From Spirochaetales bacterium (GTDB lineage: Bacteria; Spirochaetota; Spirochaetia; Treponematales; Treponemataceae): a stretch of DNA of 64,000 nt. Positions 24,281-32,179 of this stretch are shown here, one piece after another. The number at the start of each line of letters is the position of its first letter. Position 1 is the stretch's first letter. The stretch is from assembly GCA_003246335.1 (NCBI GenBank), contig QKAR01000018.1:1-64000 (forward strand), in the 5' to 3' direction. A program made the translations under genes and the position numbers. The notes beneath the pieces were generated by a model. The model did not search any database. It was not told the DNA's origin and worked only from the letters and a program-made list of their open reading frames with translations.

Positions 24281-25489
24281 CTACCGTCTCGGTACGGACG
24301 CGAGATAGGCCGTGCCCGTACCGGAAAAATCGATCGCGGCGCCCGTCGCGGGGATAAACGCTGAAAAACCCTTCGATATGACTACTGCGTCTCCCGCATT
24401 CGATTTCGCGGTTAGAGTTCCCTCCGCGCCTATGATAATGGTGGGTGTGTTCGCGGTGAACCGGTATGCGGTTTCCTTAACGCGAAGCCGTGCCAGTTCG
24501 AACTCGGGGGATTCGGTCTCGTAAGCGAAAAAAACGTCGGCGTCCGAGGGAATGATTTTATTGGGAAGATAGGGCGCAGGGCTGAGAATCGAGAATAATT
24601 CTTTCTTATCGATGTGCTTCGGGGTCAGCCCACAGCGCAAGACGTTATCTGAATTGGCCATCAACTCCAATCCAGTTCCTTTAATATACGCGTGCATGAT
24701 CTTCGCCGGTAGGTATATGGCTTCGCCGGGATTAAGATCTATGACGTTTAAGTATAGCGGGGCAAGGATTCCGATATCCGTGGGATAGTGGCGGGCGAGT
24801 TCCATAATTAACGAATAAGCTGCTCGCATGGTCCGATCGTCCGTTTTTTCCAAAAGTTCTTTACCTTTGGCCAAAAATAGGCATATGGTTTGTTCTTTTT
24901 TTTCCGCGTCAAGGTCTAGCAGCGATTCGCAAAAAATAGGATACGAACCGTCACGCGTAAAGCGCTCGGTCAAGGCGGCGATTTGCGGCGCGGCGACGGC
25001 GGAAAAAAGCTTGATCGTCTCGCTTTGGGGGCGGAAACCGCACATGGCGGTAAAGGGCGTAAGCGCCATAATTATTTCTGGTTTATGATTATTATCGCGA
25101 TAGTTACGTTCGGGCGCGTTAACCGGTATGCCCGCTCGATTTTCACGCTCGAAACCCTCAATTGCCTGCTCGCGCGAGGGGTGTACTTGAATTGAAAGCG
25201 GCGATCCCGCCGAAAGAACCTTGAATAAATATGGCAATCTATTGCCAAAACTCGCTACTGCATCGGCTCCCATTGTTTTTTCAGGGTTTTCTTCGATGAA
25301 TTGCTTCAAGGATTTTAGTTTTTCGTCGCTTGCGGATGTAAGTAAGCTCGATGCCGCAGGATGTGCTCCCATCCATAATTCGGCCATCGGTTTTCCCGTT
25401 GCCGGAATATCGGTAAAATCGGGAATGCCGTCAGATGATCCCCATGCGTAGCTTTGGATCGTGTTTTGGAGAGGGTAAAAAGTTTTCAT
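24281..25489 (-). CDS. manA: Mannose-6-phosphate isomerase, class I
   Basis: Zinc-dependent isomerase linking fructose-6-phosphate and mannose-6-phosphate. Recognised by SYAWGSSDGIPDF, AELWMGAHP, the zinc motif SIQVHPSREQA and HKPEIIMALTPF. The 402-residue length is normal. It follows zapA by 8 bases with no obvious Shine-Dalgarno, so it probably depends on coupling within the infC-led operon. Confidence 0.93.
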   Translation of the reverse strand: MKTFYPLQNTIQSYAWGSSDGIPDFTDIPATGKPMAELWMGAHPAASSLLTSASDEKLKSLKQFIEENPEKTMGADAVASFGNRLPYLFKVLSAGSPLSIQVHPSREQAIEGFERENRAGIPVNAPERNYRDNNHKPEIIMALTPFTAMCGFRPQSETIKLFSAVAAPQIAALTERFTRDGSYPIFCESLLDLDAEKKEQTICLFLAKGKELLEKTDDRTMRAAYSLIMELARHYPTDIGILAPLYLNVIDLNPGEAIYLPAKIMHAYIKGTGLELMANSDNVLRCGLTPKHIDKKELFSILSPAPYLPNKIIPSDADVFFAYETESPEFELARLRVKETAYRFTANTPTIIIGAEGTLTAKSNAGDAVVISKGFSAFIPATGAAIDFSGTGTAYLASVPRR

Positions 25490-25497
25490 GGTTATTG

Positions 25498-25797
25498 TTA
25501 GGTAATGACTTGTTCTATGCGAGATATCATCCCCAGGGCGATTTTTTCCGCTTCGACCAAGTCCGTCGAAGAGATTTGCCCTGATTGACGCATCTTTTCC
25601 TTATAAAGCTCATCGGAAAGGAGAATTCCCGCAATAATCGCGATTTTAAGCGGTTCGGTTAACCCCGAGCGCGTCTCGATTTGGGAGACGGTTTTTTTAT
25701 AATGGGCGAAAATTGCGGCTAAGTAGTCAGGAGTCTCGTCGGCTTGGATGGTGAAAGAAGTACCGAGCAAATCAATCTGTAAATTGCCTTTTGCCAC
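25498..25797 (-). CDS. zapA: Cell division protein ZapA
   Basis: Small Z-ring associated protein, 99 residues, that bundles FtsZ. It has the N-terminal strand core (NLQIDLLGTSFTIQADETPDYL) and C-terminal helix of the family. I chose GTG 25797 because GAGGAG lies about ten bases upstream; in-frame starts further up lie inside the preceding gene. It sits in the translation-factor/ribosomal operon, linking division protein output to ribosome synthesis. Confidence 0.8.
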   Translation of the reverse strand: MAKGNLQIDLLGTSFTIQADETPDYLAAIFAHYKKTVSQIETRSGLTEPLKIAIIAGILLSDELYKEKMRQSGQISSTDLVEAEKIALGMISRIEQVIT

Positions 25798-25843
25798 CGG
25801 AAATACTCCTCTCTGACGAACTCCCTGTTCTGAAAAAAAGTTC

Positions 25844-26284
25844 TTAAAAAATATCCATTTGGCCATCGACGCTTGTCGCGTCGGTAGTCGTTTTCCATTC
25901 CGCGTCGATGTCAATGACGTTCGACGATAACGATTCTGGCGCTAATTCAGAGGATATCTCGAGGTTTTCAGGCTGAACGGGCGCTTCAATCTGCGTGTCA
26001 GCGGACGCATCGACGTCGGGTTGGGCAGTGGTCGCGCTCGTTTCGCCATGAAAAACGGAATCCTCAAAGGCGCTGAGCCGGTCAAGCGCGCTTAAGATGC
26101 CTTCCTCGATCCTGCCCTGATCATCCTTAAAAGAGCGTACTAATCCTTCCAGTTCGGCAACGCGCGACTGTAACGACGACAATTGCCCCCGAAGATGATT
26201 GTTTTCAGTCGTTAACGATTGGATTTTCGTAACGGCTTTTTCTACGCGATTTTCAAGAAGTCTGACTTGATCGAGGCTCAGCAT
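25844..26284 (-). CDS. Coiled-coil protein upstream of zapA (ZapB-like position)
   Basis: 146 residues. The first 75 are a clear coiled coil with heptads (VEKAVTKIQSLTTENNHLRG, then QSRVAELEGLVRSF). The rest is acidic, Pro/Thr/Ser-rich and likely disordered, with a short C-terminal WKTTTDATSVDGQMDIF. ATG 26284 lies one base after the rplT stop (TGACATG), so translation is coupled. Its position before zapA suggests a division role like ZapB, but similarity is only of type. Confidence 0.7.
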   Translation of the reverse strand: MLSLDQVRLLENRVEKAVTKIQSLTTENNHLRGQLSSLQSRVAELEGLVRSFKDDQGRIEEGILSALDRLSAFEDSVFHGETSATTAQPDVDASADTQIEAPVQPENLEISSELAPESLSSNVIDIDAEWKTTTDATSVDGQMDIF

Positions 26285-26285
26285 G

Positions 26286-26645
26286 TCACATTCCCAACGC
26301 TTTTTTCGAGGTGGCAACGACGGCCTTAAATGCCGAGGGATCCTCGATTGCCATATTGGAAAGCGCCTTGCGGTTAATGATAACGCCCGCCTTGGTCAAT
26401 CCGTCGATGAAACGGGAATAAGAAATTCCTTCGTCGCGCACGGCGGCGTTCAAGCGGGTGATCCACAAAGCGCGCATCTCGCCTTTTCGGTTCCTGCGCG
26501 ATTCGTAGGCATGGGTCAGTGACTTAACGACCGCGTCTTTCGCAGCCTTAAAACTTGTTCCGCGGCGTCCGCGGAAACCCTTTGCAAGCTTAAGAATTTT
26601 CTTGCGATGGTCTTTTCGTTTGCTTCCGTCTATTGCTCTTGGCAT
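26286..26645 (-). CDS. rplT: 50S ribosomal protein L20
   Basis: 119 residues, very basic. RGRRGTSFKAAKDAVVKSL and RRNRKGEMRALWITRLNAAVR are diagnostic for L20. It binds 23S rRNA early in assembly and in other bacteria represses its own operon. AGGAG precedes the ATG. Third gene of infC-rpmI-rplT. Confidence 0.97.
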   Translation of the reverse strand: MPRAIDGSKRKDHRKKILKLAKGFRGRRGTSFKAAKDAVVKSLTHAYESRRNRKGEMRALWITRLNAAVRDEGISYSRFIDGLTKAGVIINRKALSNMAIEDPSAFKAVVATSKKALGM

Positions 26646-26667
26646 GGGTGACTCCTGAAATTAGTAA

Positions 26668-26868
26668 TTAACCGTACGGTAACAGTTGTTTGCGGATTTT
26701 CGCTGCGTCGCATTCCTCAAGAACTCCGCCGTGGCGGAGATTTCTTTTCCGCTTTGTCGTTTTCTTGGTCAGGATATGGCGAAGGTTCATCTTCTTGTAC
26801 TTGACCTTTCCGCTTCCGGTGAAGGAAAAGCGCTTTGCGGCGCATCGTTTGCTTTTCATCTTTGGCAT
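26668..26868 (-). CDS. rpmI: 50S ribosomal protein L35
   Basis: 66 residues with the L35 signature [20 protein letters not shown] and a second basic block [26 protein letters not shown] lies upstream of the ATG. It sits 15 bases after infC and 22 before rplT, the normal order. Confidence 0.97.
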   Translation of the reverse strand: MPKMKSKRCAAKRFSFTGSGKVKYKKMNLRHILTKKTTKRKRNLRHGGVLEECDAAKIRKQLLPYG

Positions 26869-26883
26869 AACAGCACTACCTCG

Positions 26884-27405
26884 TCATTTTTTTGCTTTGG
26901 GAGCGAGCGTCATCGACATAAAGCGGCCTTCCATAGCCGGTTGTTTTTCGATCACGTAATCGTCGCCAAGCTTGTTTAAAACATCTTTGAGAACTACAAG
27001 ACCAAGTTCGGTATGCGCCAGCTCGCGTCCGCGAAATCTGATCGTTACCTTAACTTTGTCCCCGCCGGCAAGAAAATCCTTCACGTGCTTAGACTTAAAA
27101 TCGAGATCGTGATCGTCGATTTTAGGCTGCATGCGAATTTCCTTGAGCTCCTGCAATTTTTGTTTCTTCTTGGATTCACGGAGCTTCTTCTCCATTTCGA
27201 AACGATATTTGCCGTAGTCAAGAATCTTGCAAGCGGGCGGGTTTGCCTGCGGTGCAACTTCTACCAGGTCTAAGCTTTGTTCACGAGCTATTCTCAGCGC
27301 CTCAAGAGTAGGGACTATACCCTTTTGCTCGCCTTGCTCATCAATAAGCCGTACCTCGCGCGCGCGGATTTGTTCATTAATCCGCAAACCTTTATTGTCC
27401 GCCAA
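26884..27405 (-). CDS. infC: Translation initiation factor IF-3
   Basis: Both IF-3 domains are present: N-terminal [17 protein letters not shown] through to the linker rich in Lys/Arg, and C-terminal [22 protein letters not shown] place the start at TTG 27405, four bases after AAGGGGG, giving 173 residues and an N-terminus that aligns with other IF-3 proteins. An in-frame TTG at 27450 would add 15 odd residues without a ribosome site. Rare start codons are usual for infC and allow IF-3 to control its own translation. Confidence 0.92.
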   Translation of the reverse strand: MADNKGLRINEQIRAREVRLIDEQGEQKGIVPTLEALRIAREQSLDLVEVAPQANPPACKILDYGKYRFEMEKKLRESKKKQKLQELKEIRMQPKIDDHDLDFKSKHVKDFLAGGDKVKVTIRFRGRELAHTELGLVVLKDVLNKLGDDYVIEKQPAMEGRFMSMTLAPKAKK

Positions 27406-27463
27406 CGATCCCCCTTGTGTACAAACGTTCGTTTGCACGGTCTCAAGCAAAGTTACAACAGAA

Positions 27464-27493
27464 ACTATAGCAAGGATAGCGTTTATCTGTCAA
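27464..27493 (-). promoter_or_regulatory. Predicted promoter of the infC-rpmI-rplT operon
   Basis: On the minus strand a consensus TTGACA and TATAGT are separated by 18 bases. Transcription would begin near 27457, giving a leader of about 52 bases. The leader includes an inverted repeat at 27421-27436 (stem CAAAC/GTTTG) just before the ribosome site. Confidence 0.75.
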
Positions 27494-27544
27494 GGTTTGT
27501 CGGTTGCTTGCATTCCATTGCCCGTGTGTGCTACGTTTTCAATC

Positions 27545-28174
27545 ATGCTCTTCATAAACTGTATGCTCGTTCCGCTTGCGTTTTTATACGTGCTATCGGC
27601 AAAAGCGCCCGATCGGCGTTCGGCGATGTACGTTCCCTTTTTCGTTGGTTTGGGCGCAGGGGCGCTTGCAGCTTTCATTCATCATCTATTCTATCCGATC
27701 GCAACCATAGCGGTACCGTCTTTTTTTATCAAGCTTTCGCTCGTGTTTGGATTCGAAACGCTTTTGCCAGTATCGCTTTGCGTGATCCCGCTCGCGTTCT
27801 TGTCCGTTTCAAGGCCTCGCGAGAAAATTTTGCAATTTTTTCCCGCCGTGTGCGGCTGTTTCTCTGTTTTCCTTCCATATATAATAGCGATTTCGTATGC
27901 CGTGCCCGACCTTTGGTCGGTCGTCTTCGTTCCAGCAATGAATCTCGCATTAGTGTTGTTTTTCGATTACATTAACGAATCGAAAATCGCGCGGTTTAAC
28001 CGCAATCCCGATATCCTGGACGGAGTGGTCGTGTACGGGCTGTTTTTAGCGTATGCGCTCGTTATCGCCGTCACGAAAGTTTTATGGTTTTTCGTATTCC
28101 CTTGGTGGATCGTGTACCCCGTTTCTTTAGCGATAATTTTTCTTCCTTTTTATCTCCGTCGCGTAAGCAAATAA
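27545..28174 (+). CDS. Multi-pass membrane protein of unknown function
   Basis: I do not recognise a family. The 209 residues form about six hydrophobic segments, from MLFINCMLVPLAFLYVL at the start to the last near FPWWIVYPVSLAIIFLPFYL, with few charged loops. ATG 27545 starts directly with the first membrane segment. No Shine-Dalgarno is seen, and a weak TTGCAT/TACGTT pair ends seven bases before it. The gene stands alone between the divergent infC operon and the convergent fba, and ends at a shared terminator. Confidence 0.65.
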   Translation: MLFINCMLVPLAFLYVLSAKAPDRRSAMYVPFFVGLGAGALAAFIHHLFYPIATIAVPSFFIKLSLVFGFETLLPVSLCVIPLAFLSVSRPREKILQFFPAVCGCFSVFLPYIIAISYAVPDLWSVVFVPAMNLALVLFFDYINESKIARFNRNPDILDGVVVYGLFLAYALVIAVTKVLWFFVFPWWIVYPVSLAIIFLPFYLRRVSK

Positions 28175-28211
28175 AAAAGCCGAACGTCGAATATCTCAAC
28201 GTTCGGCTTTT
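28173..28211. terminator. Bidirectional terminator between the membrane protein gene and fba
   Basis: AAAAAAGCCGAACG, a 13-base loop, then CGTTCGGCTTTT. The perfect GC-centred stem is flanked by A on the left and T on the right, so it can stop transcription from both sides. It follows the plus-strand stop almost at once and lies about 80 bases after the fba stop. Confidence 0.85.
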
Positions 28212-28293
28212 CGTCGGTAACGTGCCTTGCGGCACCGACAGGGCGGCGTGAGCCTATAGGCCCATACCGCTGTGCTTAAATCGTCGTCCAGAC

Positions 28294-29292
28294 TTACGCC
28301 TGTCCAGCCGATCCCAACACTTCCTTGTTTTTGTGCATATAGAGTTTCTTGAGCTCGTCGCGAGCCGGTCCGAGGTACTTGCGCGGGTCGAACTCGCTCG
28401 GCTGCTCGGCGAAGACTTTGCGGATCGCGGCGGTCATCGCGAGGCGGCCGTCGGAGTCGATGTTAATTTTGCAAACGGCGCTCTTCGCGGCCTTGCGGAG
28501 TTGTTCCTCGGGAATTCCGACGGAGTCGTCGAGTTTTCCGCCGAATTTCTCGATTTCCTTTACGTATTCGATGGGAACAGACGAAGATCCGTGAAGTACG
28601 ATCGGGAAACCGGGGAGCTTTTTCTCGATTTCGGCGAGCACTTCAAAGGCGAGAGGCGGCGGAATGAGGATTCCGTCGGGGCTGCGGGTGCACTGCGCGG
28701 GTTTGAACTTCTGGCGACCATGGCTCGTGCCGATGGAGATGGCGAGAGAGTCGACGCCGGTCTTCTTCACGAAGTCCTGGACTTCTTCCGGTTTGGTGTA
28801 GTGGCTTTCTTCGGCGGAAACATCGTCTTCAACGCCGGCGAGAACGCCGAGTTCGCCTTCGACGGTGACATAGTCTTTCTGGGAATGGGCGAAGTCGCAA
28901 ACTTTCTTCGTCAGGGCCACGTTTTCCTCGTACGAAAGATGTGAACCGTCGATCATAACGGAAGAAAAACCGCTTTCGATGCAGTCTTTGCAGAGTTCAA
29001 GGCTGTCGCCGTGATCAAGGTGAAGAACGATCGGAATATCATATCCCAGCTCGTGGGCGTATTCTACGGCGCCGCGGGCCATGTTTTTCAGGAGGTTTTT
29101 GTTCGCGTATTTTCGCGCTCCGGAAGAAACCTGAAGAATCACCGGTGACTTGGTTTCGACGCACGCCTGAATGATGGCTTGCATTTGTTCCATGTTGTTG
29201 AAGTTGTAGGCGGGAATTGCGTATCCGCCTTTGACGGCCTTCGCAAACATGTCTTTCGTGTTTACCAGACCGAGGTCTTTATAGCTGGTCAT
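28294..29292 (-). CDS. fba: Fructose-bisphosphate aldolase, class II
   Basis: Zinc-dependent glycolytic aldolase, 332 residues. HLDHGDSLELCKDCIESGF holds the catalytic Asp and a zinc His; EGELG, SIGTSHGRQKFKP and VLHGSSSVP complete the active site. AAAGGAG lies seven bases before the ATG, and a promoter lies at 29326-29354. It is divergent from flaA, an adjacency I also recall in T. pallidum. Confidence 0.96.
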   Translation of the reverse strand: MTSYKDLGLVNTKDMFAKAVKGGYAIPAYNFNNMEQMQAIIQACVETKSPVILQVSSGARKYANKNLLKNMARGAVEYAHELGYDIPIVLHLDHGDSLELCKDCIESGFSSVMIDGSHLSYEENVALTKKVCDFAHSQKDYVTVEGELGVLAGVEDDVSAEESHYTKPEEVQDFVKKTGVDSLAISIGTSHGRQKFKPAQCTRSPDGILIPPPLAFEVLAEIEKKLPGFPIVLHGSSSVPIEYVKEIEKFGGKLDDSVGIPEEQLRKAAKSAVCKINIDSDGRLAMTAAIRKVFAEQPSEFDPRKYLGPARDELKKLYMHKNKEVLGSAGQA

Positions 29293-29325
29293 ATGTCGCT
29301 CCTTTATCGATAAAATGATGATTTA

Positions 29326-29354
29326 AGTGTAGAAGGATAGCGGTTTTTGGTCAA
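29326..29354 (-). promoter_or_regulatory. Predicted promoter of fba
   Basis: On the minus strand TTGACC and TACACT are separated by 17 bases. The leader would be about 27 bases and carries AAAGGAG. It is back to back with the flaA promoter 20 bases away. Confidence 0.65.
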
Positions 29355-29373
29355 TACAAACGAAATAAACGGT

Positions 29374-29402
29374 TTGACAAAGGTATATCGACAACATATA
29401 AT
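29374..29402 (+). promoter_or_regulatory. Perfect-consensus sigma-70 promoter of the flaA pair
   Basis: TTGACA, 17 bases, TATAAT: an exact match to the housekeeping consensus in both boxes and spacing. Transcription would begin near 29409 and the first flaA starts at 29450. No sigma-28 type flagellar promoter is seen here. Confidence 0.85.
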
Positions 29403-29449
29403 AATACCAGGCTTAATTTTCTCCGATGAGTTCTAAAAAGGAGTTTGGG

Positions 29450-30178
29450 ATGAAACAAGGCGGTTTAATCATCGCGGGCCTTGTCCTTCTGTTTGCTGTT
29501 TCTGCCGCGCCGGTAATGGCGCAGTCGCGGTCGGTAAACTACGAAACGTATATCGTGGATAATTTCGATTCACAAAATACGGATTGGACGTGGACTGCAG
29601 TGGGAAGTAAGTTCGTTACGAAGGACTATCCCGTACTGAAGAGTTTTGATGGTATGCCCAATGCCATTCGTGTTACTCAGACCGATACTAATGGAAATTA
29701 TAAGTTTCTTGGTCTGGAAGTCAAATTCGATCGGAAAGGCGACAATTGGGTCGATATTTTCCCCACGAAAGGGCAAGATGAAAATGGAAAACCCGCGCCG
29801 TACGAAATCCCGTTCAAAGGACGCATTTCCCGGCTCGATATGTGGGTTTGGGGCGCGAATTACGCCTATGAGCTTGAGATGCTCGTTCGCGATTGCAACG
29901 GCCGCGTTCACACCCTTTCTTTTGGTTTAGTGAATCACGAAGGGTGGAAGAATATGTCCGTGTTCGTTCCGTCGGGCATTCAGCAGGCCTCGCCGTATCT
30001 CGACGGAGTACAGCAAATGTCATTTGTTGCCTTTAGGCTTAGGACTCGGCCGACCGAGCGGGTTGATAGCTTTAAGATTTTCTTCGATCAGTTCAAGGCG
30101 CTTACCGATACGTATATGCCGTCGTACGATGGATTTGAGCTCGTGGACACGAAATTCGGTGAGGAGAGCGGAAAATGA
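29450..30178 (+). CDS. flaA: Flagellar filament outer layer (sheath) protein FlaA, copy 1
   Basis: Spirochaete-specific sheath protein around the periplasmic flagellar core. A signal peptide (MKQGGLIIAGLVLLFAVSAAPVMAQ) sends it to the periplasm. The body carries the FlaA pattern: VDNFDSQNTDWTW at the mature start, then GRISRLDMWVWGANYAYELE and a late VDSFKIFFDQFKAL. AAAAGGAG lies before ATG 29450, preferred to ATG 29426 in the leader. It overlaps the second copy by 4 bases. Confidence 0.9.
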   Translation: MKQGGLIIAGLVLLFAVSAAPVMAQSRSVNYETYIVDNFDSQNTDWTWTAVGSKFVTKDYPVLKSFDGMPNAIRVTQTDTNGNYKFLGLEVKFDRKGDNWVDIFPTKGQDENGKPAPYEIPFKGRISRLDMWVWGANYAYELEMLVRDCNGRVHTLSFGLVNHEGWKNMSVFVPSGIQQASPYLDGVQQMSFVAFRLRTRPTERVDSFKIFFDQFKALTDTYMPSYDGFELVDTKFGEESGK

Positions 30179-30930
30179 AAAAGGTCTTAGTTGGGATTGT
30201 ACTCTGCCTATTCGCTGTAGCTTTCGCTCAAACTACCTCTGATGACTATAAACTTGATGCCGCAAATCCTTCCTTAATTGGCAATGATTCCGCAGTTCAG
30301 AAACTGAAAGAAGTTTCGATCGATAAGTTTGAAAGCGAAGGTACTTGGTCCGCGTGGATGTCTTCGGACGAGGGCGTCATATCGTCTCGCTTATTCGATG
30401 GTTCTCCGCATGTCTGGACCGACGCTGAGCCTTCTGGGAAAAAACCCATTGTCGATGAGCAGGGGAAAAACATCCCGGATGATAAGGTTCTGGGCGTTAA
30501 GGTCGAGTATTTCCGCCGCGGTTACAACTCCTTTGAGGTTAAGGCGATTAAGCCTCTGCCCGTTGAGGGAATCGCCAAGACGGTCAGCGTTTGGGTCGTT
30601 GGCCGTAATTATAACCATACGCTGAAGCTCATTCTTGAAGATTACTGGGGAAATCAGTTTGAGCTCTACGTCGGTAAACTTAACCATTCCGGTTGGAAGT
30701 TAATGACGGTCGCCATTCCTCCGCAGAATCCCGACGGGAAATCAGGTATCATTCAAAAAGACTATCATTATAGCACTCGGATGGGCCTGAAAATCGTCGG
30801 GTTTAAAGTTGAGTGCGATCCTACCGATGCCTATGGTAGCTATTTCATTTACTTTGACGATCTGCGCGTTGTTTCCGATCTCTACGAGATCAGCAATCGG
30901 GATCAAGACGATATGTACGACAACTGGTAA
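30175..30930 (+). CDS. Flagellar filament outer layer protein FlaA, copy 2
   Basis: A diverged second FlaA, 251 residues, with signal peptide MKKVLVGIVLCLFAVAFAQ. It shares with copy 1 the early SIDKFESEGTWSAW element, a KTVSVWVVGRNYNHTLKLIL block and a late YFIYFDDLRVVSDLY. Two related but distinct FlaA subunits expressed together could vary sheath composition or flagellar stiffness. GAGGAG precedes the ATG, which overlaps the copy 1 stop. A strong terminator follows. Confidence 0.9.
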   Translation: MKKVLVGIVLCLFAVAFAQTTSDDYKLDAANPSLIGNDSAVQKLKEVSIDKFESEGTWSAWMSSDEGVISSRLFDGSPHVWTDAEPSGKKPIVDEQGKNIPDDKVLGVKVEYFRRGYNSFEVKAIKPLPVEGIAKTVSVWVVGRNYNHTLKLILEDYWGNQFELYVGKLNHSGWKLMTVAIPPQNPDGKSGIIQKDYHYSTRMGLKIVGFKVECDPTDAYGSYFIYFDDLRVVSDLYEISNRDQDDMYDNW

Positions 30931-30953
30931 CAGTTATCGAATTTTTTCGTGGG

Positions 30954-30980
30954 AAGCCGCCGATAAGGCGGCTTTTTTTT
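30954..30980 (+). terminator. Rho-independent terminator after the flaA pair
   Basis: AAGCCGCC, loop GATAA, GGCGGCTT, then six more T. It closes the flaA operon just before the histidine kinase gene. Confidence 0.9.
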
Positions 30981-30994
30981 ACATTAGGTGAAAA

Positions 30995-32179
30995 GTGAAT
31001 ACATTAGACGTTCAGCATAAAACGCGATTGTTAAAAAATATTTATTTTTTTCATTCGCTGCCGGATTCGAGTCTTGAAAAAATAGTCGCCTTGGGAGTCG
31101 AAAGCTTTTTCGAGCGCGGGGCGGTAATTTTTTTTGAGGATTTACCCGGTGATTGTTTCTTCGTGATTTTGGAAGGCGAGGTGGAGATTTTAAAGCGGCA
31201 CGGGCAGCCAGACGAGGTTTTACTCGGCGTCAGCGGCGCGGGTCAACCCGTTGGCGAGATGGCGCTTATCGATGAACGCCCCCGGAGCGCGACGGTTCGC
31301 GCTCGAACCGACGTTCGCGTGTTCGTGATTTCGGCTTCAGATTTTAAGAATTTGCTTCACTCCGAAAATGCCATTTGCATAGCCTTGCTTCGCGCTTCAA
31401 CCATGATGGTTCGTCGCTCCAATGAATCGCATTTAGCGGATCTCGATAGGCAAAATAAGGAATTAGCGCGCGCGAACGCTGAACTAAAAGCTGCGCAGCA
31501 CGAGCTCTTAAACCGAGAACGCCTGTCCGTCGTAGGGAAATTTTCTTCGTTAATATTGCATGACATCAGGAACCCGTTATCCGCGCTCAAAAGCCGCGTG
31601 GAACTTTTGAGATTGAATTATAAAGAAGAAAATTACTGCGAAGAGGCAATTAAGCGCATAAACGACGACATTTCGCGCATGGAGGACCTTGCTGCTGAGT
31701 TTCTCGATTATGCGCGCGGGGAAATCAGATTACAAATGTCTGTGTGCGATTTAAACGCGCTTTTTGACCGTTTTCGCGATTCCTTCTCAGTTAAATTTCA
31801 GCAGTCGTCCGTCGTGATCCATATTGAAAACTTCGTTGCGAAACCGGTTATTCTCGACGAGAATCGCATGTTGCGCGTTTTAATCAACGCATCCGAGAAT
31901 GCGTATAAGGCCATGCCGACTGGCGGAACCGTGAGCATTGTCGCGCGGCAGGAAAACGGTCGGTTGATTATCGTTATTTCGGATACGGGCGTCGGAATGT
32001 CTCAAGACGTGCTTTCTCATATGTTCGAGCCTTTTTATTCCGCTTCTTCCGCCGGTGGAACGGGACTGGGCATGATTATCATCAAAAACATCGTCGACGC
32101 GCATAACGGGAATGTCTCGATTGCCTCAAAAGAGGGCTCTGGAACGACGTTGACGATAAGCCTTCCGTCTTTAATTTGA
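30995..32179 (+). CDS. Sensor histidine kinase with N-terminal cyclic-nucleotide-binding domain
   Basis: 394 soluble residues. A CRP-type cNMP-binding domain fills about 15-135, with the phosphate-cassette pattern GEMALIDERPRSA kept (Glu88, Arg97). A coiled-coil linker (about 145-175) leads to HisKA with the H-box LILHDIRNPL (His189), then the ATPase boxes: N (LINASENAYKA), G1 (DTGVGM), F (FEPFYS) and G2 (GGTGLGM). It probably senses cAMP or a related ligand and phosphorylates an unlinked response regulator; none is adjacent. The start is GTG 30995, five bases after AGGTG. It overlaps the convergent gene end by 9 bases. Confidence 0.88.
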   Translation: MNTLDVQHKTRLLKNIYFFHSLPDSSLEKIVALGVESFFERGAVIFFEDLPGDCFFVILEGEVEILKRHGQPDEVLLGVSGAGQPVGEMALIDERPRSATVRARTDVRVFVISASDFKNLLHSENAICIALLRASTMMVRRSNESHLADLDRQNKELARANAELKAAQHELLNRERLSVVGKFSSLILHDIRNPLSALKSRVELLRLNYKEENYCEEAIKRINDDISRMEDLAAEFLDYARGEIRLQMSVCDLNALFDRFRDSFSVKFQQSSVVIHIENFVAKPVILDENRMLRVLINASENAYKAMPTGGTVSIVARQENGRLIIVISDTGVGMSQDVLSHMFEPFYSASSAGGTGLGMIIIKNIVDAHNGNVSIASKEGSGTTLTISLPSLI

